A DNA stretch of 64,000 bases, taken from NCBI RefSeq assembly GCF_013409345.1, contig NZ_JACCBB010000001.1:4588001-4652000 (forward strand). Direction: 5' to 3'. Source of the stretch: Kineococcus aurantiacus (GTDB lineage Bacteria > Actinomycetota > Actinomycetes > Actinomycetales > Kineococcaceae). Every line of letters begins with the position of its first letter. Positions within the stretch are counted from its first letter, which is position 1. The notes beneath the pieces are model-generated. The model was not told where the DNA came from. It ran no database searches and saw nothing but the letters and a program-made list of their open reading frames with translations. This document shows, in pieces, positions 46,054 through 55,303 of this stretch. A program made the position numbers and the translations under genes.

Positions 46054-47207
46054 CGGTCGTGGACCCGCTCGGGACGCTCGGCCACCCCGGCCGGGTCGGT
46101 GTCTGGGGCGACGAGGAGGACTCGGGGGAACTGGTCTGCCTCGGCGTGCGCGACATCACCCACGACGTCAAGACCTTCTGGTTCGAGTCCGCCGGCGGGC
46201 ACGTCTTCTTCTTCGACCCGGGGCAGTTCATCACCCTGCACCTGGACGTGGACGGCCAGCGGGTCGAGCGGTCCTACACGATCTCCTCGCCCCCGACGCG
46301 ACCCCATCGGCTGGCGATCACGGTCAAGCGCCAGCCCGGCGGGCTGGTCTCGAACTGGCTGCACGACCACGTGGTCCCGGGGACGCGGCTGACCGCCTCG
46401 GCGCCGCTGGGTGCGTTCAGCGTCGTGCGCCACCCCGCGAGGAAGTACCTGTTCCTCTCCGCGGGTTCCGGGATCACGCCGGTGATGTCCATGACGCGGA
46501 CGCTCGTGGACCTCGGCTCCGACGTCGACGTGCTGTTCGTCCACTCCGCACGCACACCGGCGGACATCATCTTCCGCTCCGAGCAGTGGGGCATGCCCAC
46601 CCAGTTCCCGACGGTGAACGTCGTGCAGGTGTGCTCCGCGGACGCGCCGGGGCAGGACTGGCGCGGTCACCGGGGCCGGCTCGACCAGGCCCTGCTCGCG
46701 CAGGTCGTGCCCGACCTGCAGGAGCGGGAGGTCTTCGTCTGCGGACCGGAGGGCTACATGTCCGTGGTGCGCGAGGCGTTGCGCGACGCCGGGTTCGACA
46801 TGACCCGGTACCACGAGGAGACCTTCGTCTTCGAGTCGCTGGGCCCCTCCGCCTTCGCCGGGTCGGTGGCCGAGGGTGTCGAGGACATCGGGGACTTCCA
46901 GCCGAGCGGAGCCCAGGGAGCCGACGGCGGTGACGCCGAGCAGGCGGTGTTCACCGTGTCGATGGCGGCGTCCGGCCGGAGCTTCCCCTGCGCACCGGAC
47001 GAGTTCATCCTCGACGCCGCCTTCCGCGCCGGCATCTCCCCGCCCAGTTCCTGCAGCCAGGGGATGTGCGGGACGTGCAAGACGGTGCTGCTCTCCGGGG
47101 AGGTGGACATGCAGCACAACGGCGGCATCCGCCCCCGGGAGATCGCGGCGGGCAAGGTGCTGATCTGCTGCAGCAAACCCCTGGGGGACGTCAGCCTCGA
47201 CAGGTGA
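46050..47207 (+). CDS. gbcB: Glycine betaine monooxygenase, ferredoxin reductase subunit
   Basis: Electron-transfer partner of 385 residues. The FAD domain has ERSYTISSPPTRP and the NAD(P) domain FLSAGSGITPVMSMTRTL plus VFVCGPEGYM. The C-terminal plant-type 2Fe-2S ferredoxin has CSQGMCGTC with the fourth Cys in LICCSKP. The order FNR-ferredoxin fits GbcB. It is coupled to gbcA by an ATGA overlap. Its end faces the convergent ABC ATPase gene 46 bases away. Confidence 0.9.
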   Translation: MTVVDPLGTLGHPGRVGVWGDEEDSGELVCLGVRDITHDVKTFWFESAGGHVFFFDPGQFITLHLDVDGQRVERSYTISSPPTRPHRLAITVKRQPGGLVSNWLHDHVVPGTRLTASAPLGAFSVVRHPARKYLFLSAGSGITPVMSMTRTLVDLGSDVDVLFVHSARTPADIIFRSEQWGMPTQFPTVNVVQVCSADAPGQDWRGHRGRLDQALLAQVVPDLQEREVFVCGPEGYMSVVREALRDAGFDMTRYHEETFVFESLGPSAFAGSVAEGVEDIGDFQPSGAQGADGGDAEQAVFTVSMAASGRSFPCAPDEFILDAAFRAGISPPSSCSQGMCGTCKTVLLSGEVDMQHNGGIRPREIAAGKVLICCSKPLGDVSLDR

Positions 47208-47253
47208 GGCGCGTCCGGTCCGCGCAGCGGTCCTGCCCTGCGCCGGCCCGGGT

Positions 47254-48975
47254 TCACCCGCGACCACCACCGGGGGTCCCCGCGCGCCGGTGCAGGGCGA
47301 AGGCCGCGCCGAGCAGGTCGCGCGTCACGGGGTGCTGGGGGTCGGAGAACAACCGCTCGGTGGCAGCGACCTCCACGAGCCGGCCGGCGTCCAGGACGGC
47401 GACGCGGTCGGCCAGGCGCCGCACGACGGCCAGGTCGTGGCTGATGAACAGGTACGCCGCTCCCGTCCGCTCCCGCAGCTCGGCCAGCAGGTCCAGCACC
47501 TGCGCCTGGACCGACACGTCCAGCGCCGACGTCGGCTCGTCGCACACCACCAGCGGTACCGGCCCGGCGAAGGCGCGGGCGATCGCGACCCGCTGCTTCT
47601 GCCCGCCGGACAACTGCCCGGGCAGCCGGTCCAGCAGGTCCGGCGGCAACCCGACCCGGGCGGCGAGCGCTTCGGGGGACTCCTCACCCCCCAGCAGCTC
47701 GGTGGCCCGCCGCAGCACCTGCCGCACCCGGCGGCGGGGGTTCAGGGAGGCGTCGGGGTTCTGGAAGACCACCTGGACCCCGCGGGGTGCCTCCACGGTG
47801 CCGGTGGCCGGGTGCAGCCCGGCCACGACCCGTCCCAGCGTCGACTTGCCGCTGCCGGACTCCCCGACCAGGGCCACGACCTCCCCGGCGGCCACCTCCA
47901 GGCAGACGTCGTGCAGCACCGGCCGACCGGCGTGGGCAGCGCCGACCGAGCGCAACCGCAGCACGGGCACCGCCGGCGGGTCGGTCGCGGGCGGGTCGGT
48001 CTCGGGCGGGGTGCTCGCCGGCGGACCCGCCGCCGGCCGGGGCGCGGCGGTGGTGGGGCCGGGCGCTCCCAGGGAGGCGCGGACGTCGGGCAGGGCGGCC
48101 ACCAGGGCGCGCGTCACCGGGTGCGACGGTGCGGCCAGGACGCGCCCGGCCGGGCCGGTCTCCACGACCTCCCCCTGGGCCAGGACGGTGACCTGCCGGC
48201 TGTGGGCGGCGACCAGGTGCAGGTCGTGACTGATGAGCAGCGTCGCGAACCCGTGCTCGGCGCGCAGGTCCTCCAGCAGGCGCATCACCCCGGCGGCCAC
48301 CCGCGCGTCCAGGGCGGTCGTCGGTTCGTCCAGCAGCAGCAACCGCGGGCGGGCGGCCAGGGCCATGGCGATGACGACGCGCTGCTGCTGCCCACCGGAC
48401 AGCTCGTGCGGGAACCGGCGGGCCAGGGCCGGCGGGTCGGGCAACCCGACGCGCTCGAAACCGGCGAGCACACCCGCGCGGGCCGCGGCCCGGTCCTGCC
48501 CGTGCAGCCGGAACACCTCGGCGACCTGCGGGCCCACCGGCGCGGTCGGGTTCAGCGCCCGGGCCGGGTCCTGGTGCACCACGCCCAGGGTCCCGGCCCG
48601 GAAGGCGCGCAACCGTTCCCCACGCAGGGCCAGGACGTCGTGACCGGCGACCTGGAACCGCGTCGCGCTGGCCTCGGCCCCCGGGGGCAGGTGCCCGGCC
48701 AGCGCCAGGGCCGCCGTCGTCTTGCCCGACCCCGAGGCCCCGACCAGGCCGTGCGCGCCGCCGGGCGCCAGGTCCAGGTCCAGCCCGTCGACCAGGTGGC
48801 GCGCTCCGCCCCGGGAGGGGACGGCGATCCGCAGGCCCCGCACGTGCACCAGCGCACCCGTGGGGTCGGTGCCCTCCACCGGCCCGGCGGGCCCGGGCAC
48901 GGCCGGCTCGGGCACGGCGGGTCCTCCCACCGGCCTCTCCTCGTGCGCGGGCCGCTCCAGCCCGTGCCGGTTCAC
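47254..48975 (-). CDS. Dipeptide/opine-type ABC transporter, fused ATP-binding protein (DppD-DppF)
   Basis: Two ATPase domains in one chain of 573 residues. Domain 1: Walker A GASGSGKT (79-86), signature LSGGQQQRV, Walker B LLLDEPTTALD, switch His in ISHDLHLV. Domain 2: GESGSGKS, LSGGQKQRV, VVCDEPTSALD, ISHDLAVV. The linker (about 320-375) is rich in Pro, Ala and Thr. Both domains look fully competent, unlike many fused transporters with one dead site. The GTG at 48975 overlaps the permease stop by 4 bases. It is the last gene of a seven-gene operon beginning with three flavin-dependent monooxygenases. Confidence 0.9.
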   Translation of the reverse strand: MNRHGLERPAHEERPVGGPAVPEPAVPGPAGPVEGTDPTGALVHVRGLRIAVPSRGGARHLVDGLDLDLAPGGAHGLVGASGSGKTTAALALAGHLPPGAEASATRFQVAGHDVLALRGERLRAFRAGTLGVVHQDPARALNPTAPVGPQVAEVFRLHGQDRAAARAGVLAGFERVGLPDPPALARRFPHELSGGQQQRVVIAMALAARPRLLLLDEPTTALDARVAAGVMRLLEDLRAEHGFATLLISHDLHLVAAHSRQVTVLAQGEVVETGPAGRVLAAPSHPVTRALVAALPDVRASLGAPGPTTAAPRPAAGPPASTPPETDPPATDPPAVPVLRLRSVGAAHAGRPVLHDVCLEVAAGEVVALVGESGSGKSTLGRVVAGLHPATGTVEAPRGVQVVFQNPDASLNPRRRVRQVLRRATELLGGEESPEALAARVGLPPDLLDRLPGQLSGGQKQRVAIARAFAGPVPLVVCDEPTSALDVSVQAQVLDLLAELRERTGAAYLFISHDLAVVRRLADRVAVLDAGRLVEVAATERLFSDPQHPVTRDLLGAAFALHRRAGTPGGGRG

Positions 48976-49898
48976 CGCTGACCTGCTGAGGCGGTCTCCG
49001 CGACGTGGTCGGCCACGACGTTGGCCGCCACGACCAGGGAGGCCACCGCCAGCGCGGGGGCGGCCACCGTCCACCAGGCGGCCTGCAGCAGCACCCGCTT
49101 CTCGTTGATGGCCAGTCCCCAGTCCGGGGAGGGGGGCTGCGCCCCCAGGCCCAGGAAGGACAGCGAGGACGTGATGAGGACGGCGGCGCCCAGGCTGAGC
49201 AGCGCCTGCACCAGCAGCAGCGGCGCGATGTTGGGCAGCAGCTCGGTGCGCAGCACCCGGACGTGGGTCTCCCCCTGGACGCGGGCGCTGGTGACGTAGT
49301 CCTTGCCCATCTCCACCAGCACCGCCGCGCGCACGATGCGCGCGATGCCGGGGGCGAACAGCAGCGCCACGATCGCCACGAGGGCGGGGGTGGAGGTCCC
49401 GAACGCCCCGACCAGCACCACCAGGAAGATCAACGTCGGCAGGGCCAGCAGGACGTCGAACGAGCGCATCAGGGCGTTGTCGACCCAGCCGCGGAAGTAC
49501 CCCGCCACCAGTCCCAGCGCCCCGCCCAGGACGGTGGCCAGCCCGGCGCCGAAGGGCCCCACGAGCAGGGCCGGGCGGGCTCCGGCGGCGACGCGGGCGA
49601 ACACGTCACGGCCCAGGTCGTCGGTGCCGAAGGGGTGCGCGGCGCTCGGCGCGGCCAGCAGCGGCCCGGTGCGCTCGAACGGCTCCACCCCGACCGCCTG
49701 CCAGCCGACCGCCCAGAACACCCACCAGGCCAGCACCAGGACGCCGAGGACGAACGTCGGCCGGTGCGCCAGGGCGCGCAGGACCTGCCCGCGCGGGGCG
49801 CCGGCGGGGGGCAGCTGGGCCGCGGGACGGGTGGGTCCGGCCGGCGGGAGGTGCCCAGCCCGCCCGGCCAGCTGCGTCTGCTCGAAGGGGGCGCTCAC
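48972..49898 (-). CDS. Dipeptide/opine-type ABC transporter permease (DppC type)
   Basis: Permease of 308 residues. A Pro-rich cytoplasmic N-terminus of about 50 residues precedes the first helix VLGVLVLAWWVFWAVGW. The DppC motif HPFGTDDLGRDVFARVAAGA is present, and the ATPase-docking loop is SARVQGETHVRVLRTELLPN (the EAA loop, with the usual leading Ala/Gly changed). SFLGLGAQPPSPDWG is the classic DppC/OppC C-terminal segment. It overlaps both neighbours by 4 bases. Confidence 0.9.
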   Translation of the reverse strand: MSAPFEQTQLAGRAGHLPPAGPTRPAAQLPPAGAPRGQVLRALAHRPTFVLGVLVLAWWVFWAVGWQAVGVEPFERTGPLLAAPSAAHPFGTDDLGRDVFARVAAGARPALLVGPFGAGLATVLGGALGLVAGYFRGWVDNALMRSFDVLLALPTLIFLVVLVGAFGTSTPALVAIVALLFAPGIARIVRAAVLVEMGKDYVTSARVQGETHVRVLRTELLPNIAPLLLVQALLSLGAAVLITSSLSFLGLGAQPPSPDWGLAINEKRVLLQAAWWTVAAPALAVASLVVAANVVADHVAETASAGQR

Positions 49899-50944
49899 GT
49901 GCGGCCGCCGAAGCGGATGCGCGGGTCGACCAGCAGGAACACCAGGTCGGTCAGCAGCAGGGCCAGCAGTGAGACCAGCCCGGTCACCACGACCCCGCTG
50001 GTCAGCAGCAGGACGTCCTTGCGGTCGGCGGCCGCGACCAGCAGGGCCCCCAGCCCCGGGTAGCTGAACAAGGTCTCCACGACGGCGGCACCGCCCAGCA
50101 GGGTGCCCAGGTAGGTCCCCACCACCGACAGCGTCGGCACCAGGGCGTTGCGCAGCACGTGCGAGCGCACGACCCGCCCCGGCGGCAGCCCCTTGAGCAC
50201 CGCGGTGAGGTGGAACGGCGCGGCCATCGCCTCGATGGTCCCGGCGCGCACCATCCGGGCCAGCACCGCCAGGTGCGCCACGGCCAGCACGACCGCCGGC
50301 AGCGTCATGAGCCTCACCTGCTCCAGCGGCCCCGAGCCGGCGTCGGGGGAGCTCTGCACCGGGAACAGCGGCCACTTCACCGCGAGCACCAGCAGCAGCA
50401 GGACGCCGGTGACGAACTCGGGGACGGCTGAGACCGTCAGCAGCCCGATGGTCAGCCCGCGGTCCACGCGCTGCCCGCGCCGGCGGGCCTGCACGACGCC
50501 CAGCACGAGCGCCAGCGGGACCAGGAGCGCGAAGGCGTACAGGCCCAGTGCCAGGGAGTTGCCCAGCCGGGTCATGACCAGGTCGCGCACGGGACCGGAG
50601 AAGCGCAGGCTCGTGCCCCAGTCACCGGTGAGGAAACCGCCCAGCCAGTGCAGGTACCGCTGGGCGACCGGACCGTCCAGGCCGTTGCGGGTGTTCCACT
50701 GCGCCACCTGCTCGGCGGTCGCGTACGGGCCCAGGGCGTTGCGCCCCGGGTCCCCCGGGACCACCTGCACCAGCCAGAACGTCAGGACCGAGATGACCAG
50801 CAGCACGACCGGGAGCTGCACCGCCCGGGTCAGCAGCAGCCGGCCCACGCGCCGGGAGCGGCCCCCGCCGGCCGCGCCGACGGTTGCCCCCGGTCCGCCC
50901 GGTCCTCCGGTCCCGCTCGACGCGGCCGGTGCGGTGGTGCTCAC
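49895..50944 (-). CDS. Dipeptide/opine-type ABC transporter permease (DppB type)
   Basis: Permease of 349 residues. The N-terminal 35 residues are a Gly/Ala-rich tail. The DppB opening follows: LLLTRAVQLPVVLLVISVLT then VVPGDPGRNALGPYAT. WGTSLRFSGPV and VRSHVLRNALVPTLSVVGTY (docking loop) are family features. The protein ends LVDPRIRFG, as DppB proteins do. It lies between the binding-protein gene and the DppC-type gene. Confidence 0.9.
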   Translation of the reverse strand: MSTTAPAASSGTGGPGGPGATVGAAGGGRSRRVGRLLLTRAVQLPVVLLVISVLTFWLVQVVPGDPGRNALGPYATAEQVAQWNTRNGLDGPVAQRYLHWLGGFLTGDWGTSLRFSGPVRDLVMTRLGNSLALGLYAFALLVPLALVLGVVQARRRGQRVDRGLTIGLLTVSAVPEFVTGVLLLLVLAVKWPLFPVQSSPDAGSGPLEQVRLMTLPAVVLAVAHLAVLARMVRAGTIEAMAAPFHLTAVLKGLPPGRVVRSHVLRNALVPTLSVVGTYLGTLLGGAAVVETLFSYPGLGALLVAAADRKDVLLLTSGVVVTGLVSLLALLLTDLVFLLVDPRIRFGGRT

Positions 50945-52551
50945 GAGAGCCTGACGTGCCGGAAGTCGAACCCGCCGGAGAAGTCCTGACCGCTGGCGAA
51001 GTCGGCCTCGACGTCCTGGGCCAGCACCAGTCGGGAGGAGGCGAACGCCGGCACGACGACGGCCACGTCGTTCCACTCGATCGCCGCGATCCGGTCGGCG
51101 AGGTCCTGCCGCTGCCCGGGGTCGGTCGTCGCGTCGTACTGCGCCGACAGCTGCTCCAGCTGCGGGTTGGAGTACTTCGAGGCGTTCCACGCCGCGCCGG
51201 TCGCGAACAGCTGCGAGACGTACTGCGAGGGCAGCCGGCGGGCCCAGTTGGTGATGGTCGCCGGTGCGCTCAGCCAGGGGGTGTCGGCCCCGTCGGCGTA
51301 GTACTGCGCGCTGGGCAGCACCGACAGCTGCACGTCGAAGGACCCGGTCGCGTTCAGCTGCTGCTGCACGACCTCGGCGAGGGTCTGCAGGGTGTCGACG
51401 GTGGTGATGGTGAAGGACACCCGGCGCCCACCGAGCAGTTCGGCGACCTTCGCGGTGTCGGCCCGGCGCTGCGTCAGCCCGCCGGGCTGCACGGCGTAGT
51501 CGGGGAAGTAGAGCGCGTCGTTGGCCACGGTCGCGTTCCGGCCGTAGACGGTGGCCACGATGGCGTCGCGGTCCAGCGCCCAGGCGATGGCCTGGCGGAC
51601 CCGCACGTCGGTGAAGGGGGCGACGGTGACGTCCAGGAAGATGCCGTCGAACTTGGTGTACCCCGGCGCGGACTGCTTCACCTCGGCGCCGAGGGTCCGC
51701 AGCACGGTCGGGTCGGCCGCGACCTGGTCGACCTCCCCGGCCTGGAAGGCCAGCAGCTGCGCCTGGGCGTCGGCGTAGAACTTCACGTGCAGCTCGTCGA
51801 GCAGGACGTTGCCGGCGTCCCAGTAGCGGGGGTTCTTCGTGAACCGCACCCCCTGCCCGGGGGTGTACTCGGTCAGCAGGAACTGCCCGGCACCGACGGG
51901 GTCGGCCTTCCAGTCGGCCTGCTCGCTGGTCCCCGCGGGCAGGATCGTGGTGTTGGAACCGGTCAGCAGGACGGGGAAGTCGGAGTAGGGACGGGCGAGG
52001 TGGAACTCGACCGTCCCGGGGCCCGGCCCGGGGGCCACCGTGGCCAGGACGTCCTTGAACGCGCTGGCTCCGGGGGACAGGCTGTCCGCGCCGGTGATCG
52101 TGGTGAAGGTCGCCACGACGTCGTCGGCGGTCACGGCCGTGCCGTCGTTGAACGTCGCCCCCTCGCGCAGGGTGATCGTCCAGGTGAGGTCGTCGCCCGA
52201 GACCTCCCACGCCGTGGCCAGCCGGGGCACCAGGCCGCCCTTGCCGTCCTGGGTGATCAGGCCCTCGCTGACCAGCCCGACCACGAACATGGCGTTCCAG
52301 TCCGAGACCGTGAACGGGTTGATGGTGCTGTCCGGTTCGGCCAGCCCCAGCGCGTAGGTCCCGCCCGCCGACGAGCCGCCGGACGCCCCACCCGCGCCGG
52401 CGGCACCGGCCTCGCCGGAGCCGAAGGAGCACCCGGCCACGACGACGGTGGGGATGGACAGGGCGAAACCCAGCAGGGTGCGGCGGGCGGTCGTGCTGGT
52501 CGACGGGGCGCTGGCGCTCGGGGCGCTCGGGGTGCTGTGGAAGGGGTTCAC
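50941..52551 (-). CDS. Dipeptide/opine-type ABC transporter substrate-binding lipoprotein
   Basis: SBP_bac_5-family binding protein of 536 residues. The signal peptide has an RRTLLGF twin-arginine-like start and the lipobox VVAGC (Cys41), followed by a Gly/Ser/Ala-rich spacer. Family landmarks: EGLITQDGKGGLVPRLATAW, WTITLREGATFNDGTAVTAD, DDVVATF and DVRVRQAIAWALDRDAI. It delivers a ligand such as a peptide, opine, metal-chelate or organosulfur compound. Linked flavin monooxygenases suggest a molecule whose C-N or C-S bond is then cleaved. Confidence 0.88.
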   Translation of the reverse strand: MNPFHSTPSAPSASAPSTSTTARRTLLGFALSIPTVVVAGCSFGSGEAGAAGAGGASGGSSAGGTYALGLAEPDSTINPFTVSDWNAMFVVGLVSEGLITQDGKGGLVPRLATAWEVSGDDLTWTITLREGATFNDGTAVTADDVVATFTTITGADSLSPGASAFKDVLATVAPGPGPGTVEFHLARPYSDFPVLLTGSNTTILPAGTSEQADWKADPVGAGQFLLTEYTPGQGVRFTKNPRYWDAGNVLLDELHVKFYADAQAQLLAFQAGEVDQVAADPTVLRTLGAEVKQSAPGYTKFDGIFLDVTVAPFTDVRVRQAIAWALDRDAIVATVYGRNATVANDALYFPDYAVQPGGLTQRRADTAKVAELLGGRRVSFTITTVDTLQTLAEVVQQQLNATGSFDVQLSVLPSAQYYADGADTPWLSAPATITNWARRLPSQYVSQLFATGAAWNASKYSNPQLEQLSAQYDATTDPGQRQDLADRIAAIEWNDVAVVVPAFASSRLVLAQDVEADFASGQDFSGGFDFRHVRLS

Positions 52552-52574
52552 GGGGTCTCGTCTTCTCGGGGGCC

Positions 52575-53933
52575 TCAGCCGGCGACGGCGGGAGCGGTGG
52601 GGGCGGGGGACGGTGACGGGGCGAAGGTGGAGGCGGGACGGGGCAGGTCGAGCCGGTCGCGCAGCGTCCCGTCCCGGTAGGCCGGCGGCACCAGCCCGCG
52701 GCGTCGCAGTTCGGGGGTGACCAGGTCCACGAAGTCCTCGATGCCGCCGGGCAGGTGCGGGAACTGCACCACGAACCCGTCGGCGGCCCCCGCGCGGTGG
52801 TGCTCCTCCAGGTGGTCGGCGACGTCGGGGCCGGTGCCGACGACGACCGTGCGTTCGAACTGCCAGGCGTAGACCTCCCGCGCGGTGGCCGACCCCTGCG
52901 CTCGCAACCGCTCGCGGACCGGGTCGGGCGAGCGGGTCTCGTTGGAGGTGTCCAGGTCCGGGGCGTAGGCGAAGGGTTCGTCGGCCGTGATGCCGCCGAG
53001 GTCCTGGCCGATGCTGTGCCCGACCGCCTCAAGCACCAGCGCGTCGGGGGTGTCGGCCAGCAACTGGTCGGCCAGCGCCCGCGCCTGGGCGCGGGTGCGG
53101 CCCAGGACCGGCATGACCGAGGGCAGCACCAGGGGAGGGCGGCGCCCGAGCCGGGCGGCGCGGGCCCGCAGGTCCGTCGTGGCGCGCGAGGTGGCCTCCA
53201 GCGAGCCGCCGCGGGCGAAGACGGCGTCGGCGGTGGCCGCCGCCAGCTGCAGCCCCGACTCCGACCCGCCGGCCTGGAACAGCACGGGGTGCCCCTGGGG
53301 CGGGCGGGCGACGTTCAGCGGGCCGCGGACGTCGAAGAACTCCCCGTGGTGGTCCAGGACGTGCAACCCGGCGGGGTCGGCGAAGCGGCCGGAGACCTTG
53401 TCCCGCACCAGGGCATCGTCGTCCCAGCTGTCGAGCAGGCCGTGCACGACCTGCACGTACTCGTGGGCCCGCTCGTAGCGGCGGGAGTGGTCCAGGTGCT
53501 GCACGCCACCGAAGTTGCGGGCCTCCTCGTCGTAGCGGGAGGTGACCAGGTTCCACGCCGCGCGGCCGCGGGAGAGGTGGTCCAGCGAGGCGATCTGACG
53601 GGCCAGGTGGTACGGCGGGTTGTACGTCGTGGACACCGTGGCGGCCAGCCCGATGTGGCGGGTCACCTGCGACAGCGCGGCCAGCAGGGTGAACGGTTCG
53701 GGCCGCAGCGACCCGTAGTGGTCGACCCCCGAGCGGTAGCGGTCCCAGAAGTACAGCCCGTCGGCCAGGAAGACGAGGTCGAACGTGCCGGCTTCGGCGA
53801 CGCGGGCGAAGTGCGCGTAGTACTTCGGGCTCAGGTGCTCAGCGGGGCGGGACCGTTCGTGCCGCCAGCCGGTGACGTGCGCACCGCCGGGGTGGAACAG
53901 GAAAGCCCCCAGCACCAGGTGGTCGGCGCTCAC
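52575..53933 (-). CDS. NtaA/SnaA/DszA-family FMN-dependent monooxygenase (second copy)
   Basis: Flavin-dependent monooxygenase of 452 residues, of the group including NtaA, EmoA, DszA and YtnJ, using FMNH2 from a separate reductase. Family marks: LVLGAFLFHPGGAHVTGWRH, FDLVFLADGLYFWDRYRSG, GRAAWNLVTSRYDEEARNFG, HHGEFFDVRGPLNVARPPQG and HPVLFQAGGSESGLQLAA. The C-terminal about 20 residues are Pro/Ala/Ser-rich. The GTG at 53933 overlaps the previous monooxygenase stop by 4 bases. It is clearly paralogous to that gene. No flavin reductase is seen in the cluster. Confidence 0.88.
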   Translation of the reverse strand: MSADHLVLGAFLFHPGGAHVTGWRHERSRPAEHLSPKYYAHFARVAEAGTFDLVFLADGLYFWDRYRSGVDHYGSLRPEPFTLLAALSQVTRHIGLAATVSTTYNPPYHLARQIASLDHLSRGRAAWNLVTSRYDEEARNFGGVQHLDHSRRYERAHEYVQVVHGLLDSWDDDALVRDKVSGRFADPAGLHVLDHHGEFFDVRGPLNVARPPQGHPVLFQAGGSESGLQLAAATADAVFARGGSLEATSRATTDLRARAARLGRRPPLVLPSVMPVLGRTRAQARALADQLLADTPDALVLEAVGHSIGQDLGGITADEPFAYAPDLDTSNETRSPDPVRERLRAQGSATAREVYAWQFERTVVVGTGPDVADHLEEHHRAGAADGFVVQFPHLPGGIEDFVDLVTPELRRRGLVPPAYRDGTLRDRLDLPRPASTFAPSPSPAPTAPAVAG

Positions 53934-55303
53934 GCGCTCACCTGCGTCCAGCGGCTGGACGGCACGTCCAGCCCCAGGTTCTCCCGCAGGGTCTCCCCGC
54001 GGTACTCCCCGCGGTAGACGCCGCGGCGGCGCAGTTCGGGGACCACGGTGTCGACGAACTCCTCGATGCCCTCGGGCAGGGAGGAGAAGGCCAGCATGAA
54101 GCCGTCGGCGGCGCCGCGGGTGAACCGTTCCTGCATGTGGTCGGCGACCTGCGCCGGGGTACCGGGCAGGAAGCGTCGACGCAGCAGCGTGCGGTAGACG
54201 TCCCGCAGGGTGCGCCGGCCCTCGCCCACCAGTTCCTGCACCGTCGCGTACAGGCTCTGGACCTGGTTGGTGCCGCCGGAGAAGTCGTGCGTGAACGGCT
54301 CGTCCAGCGGCCGGTCGGACAGGTCGACCTCCAGGTGGTGCGACAGCAGGTCGAGCGCGACCCGGTCGGGGGTGAGGGACTCGATGAGTTCCAGCTTCTC
54401 GACCGCCTCGGCCGGGGTGCGCCCCAGGACGGGGGACAGGGCGGGCAGGACCAGCAGCTCGCGCGGGTCCCGGCCGGCGGCGCTGGTGCGGGCGGCGTAG
54501 TCGGCGTACAGCCGCTGCGCCGCGCCGAGGTCGTGCTCCCAGGGGGTGAAGACCGCGTCGGCGTTCGCCGCGGCCAGTGCCCGGCCGGCCGGGGAGGCGC
54601 CGGCCTGGAACAGCACCGGGTGCCCCTGGGGCGGGCGGGCGATGTTCAGGGGCCCGCGGACGTCGAAGAACTCCCCGTGGTGGCCCAGGACGTGCAGCTT
54701 CTCGGCGCGGGCGAAGAACCCCGATCCCTTGTCGTAGGTGAAGGCGTCGTCGTCCCAGCTGTCCCACAACCCGCGCACGACCTGCACGAACTCCCCGGCG
54801 CGCCGGTACCGGTCGGCGTGCGCCAGGTGGGTGCCGGCCCCGAAGTTGCGGGCCTCCTCGTCCGCGGCGCTGGTCACCAGGTTCCACGCCGCGCGTCCCT
54901 GGCTCAGGAAGTCCAGCGAGGCCAGTTTGCGGGCCACGTGGTACGGCTCGTGGTAGGTCGTGGAGACGGTCGCGGCCAGCCCGATCCGCTCGGTCAGCTG
55001 CGACAGGGCGCCCAGCAGGGTGAAGGGCTCGGTGCGGACGTTCACCACGTGCTCCACGCCGCTGGCGAAGCGGTCCCACACGTACAGCTCGTCGGCCAGG
55101 AAGATCGTCGCGAACCCGCCCCGTTCGGCGGTGCGAGCGAAGTCGGCGTAGTAGTCCACGTCCAGGTAGCGCTCGGGCTGGGCACCGGGCAGGCGCCAGC
55201 TGGTCGCGTGCTCCCCGCCGGGGTAGAAGTGCATGGCCCCCAGGACGAGCCCGCGCTCGCGCCGTTCCTGCTGCTGCCGCTCCGGGCCCCGGTCCGCGCT
55301 CAC
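53930..55303 (-). CDS. NtaA/SnaA/DszA-family FMN-dependent monooxygenase (first copy)
   Basis: Paralogue of the downstream gene, 457 residues. It has LVLGAMHFYPGGEHATSWRL, FATIFLADELYVWDRFASG, GRAAWNLVTSAADEEARNFG and HHGEFFDVRGPLNIARPPQG, which is almost identical to the other copy at this cofactor/substrate loop. Tandem copies suggest either two related substrates or successive cleavage of one substrate, as in polyaminocarboxylate breakdown. The GTG at 55303 overlaps the upstream LLM gene stop. Substrate unknown. Confidence 0.88.
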   Translation of the reverse strand: MSADRGPERQQQERRERGLVLGAMHFYPGGEHATSWRLPGAQPERYLDVDYYADFARTAERGGFATIFLADELYVWDRFASGVEHVVNVRTEPFTLLGALSQLTERIGLAATVSTTYHEPYHVARKLASLDFLSQGRAAWNLVTSAADEEARNFGAGTHLAHADRYRRAGEFVQVVRGLWDSWDDDAFTYDKGSGFFARAEKLHVLGHHGEFFDVRGPLNIARPPQGHPVLFQAGASPAGRALAAANADAVFTPWEHDLGAAQRLYADYAARTSAAGRDPRELLVLPALSPVLGRTPAEAVEKLELIESLTPDRVALDLLSHHLEVDLSDRPLDEPFTHDFSGGTNQVQSLYATVQELVGEGRRTLRDVYRTLLRRRFLPGTPAQVADHMQERFTRGAADGFMLAFSSLPEGIEEFVDTVVPELRRRGVYRGEYRGETLRENLGLDVPSSRWTQVSA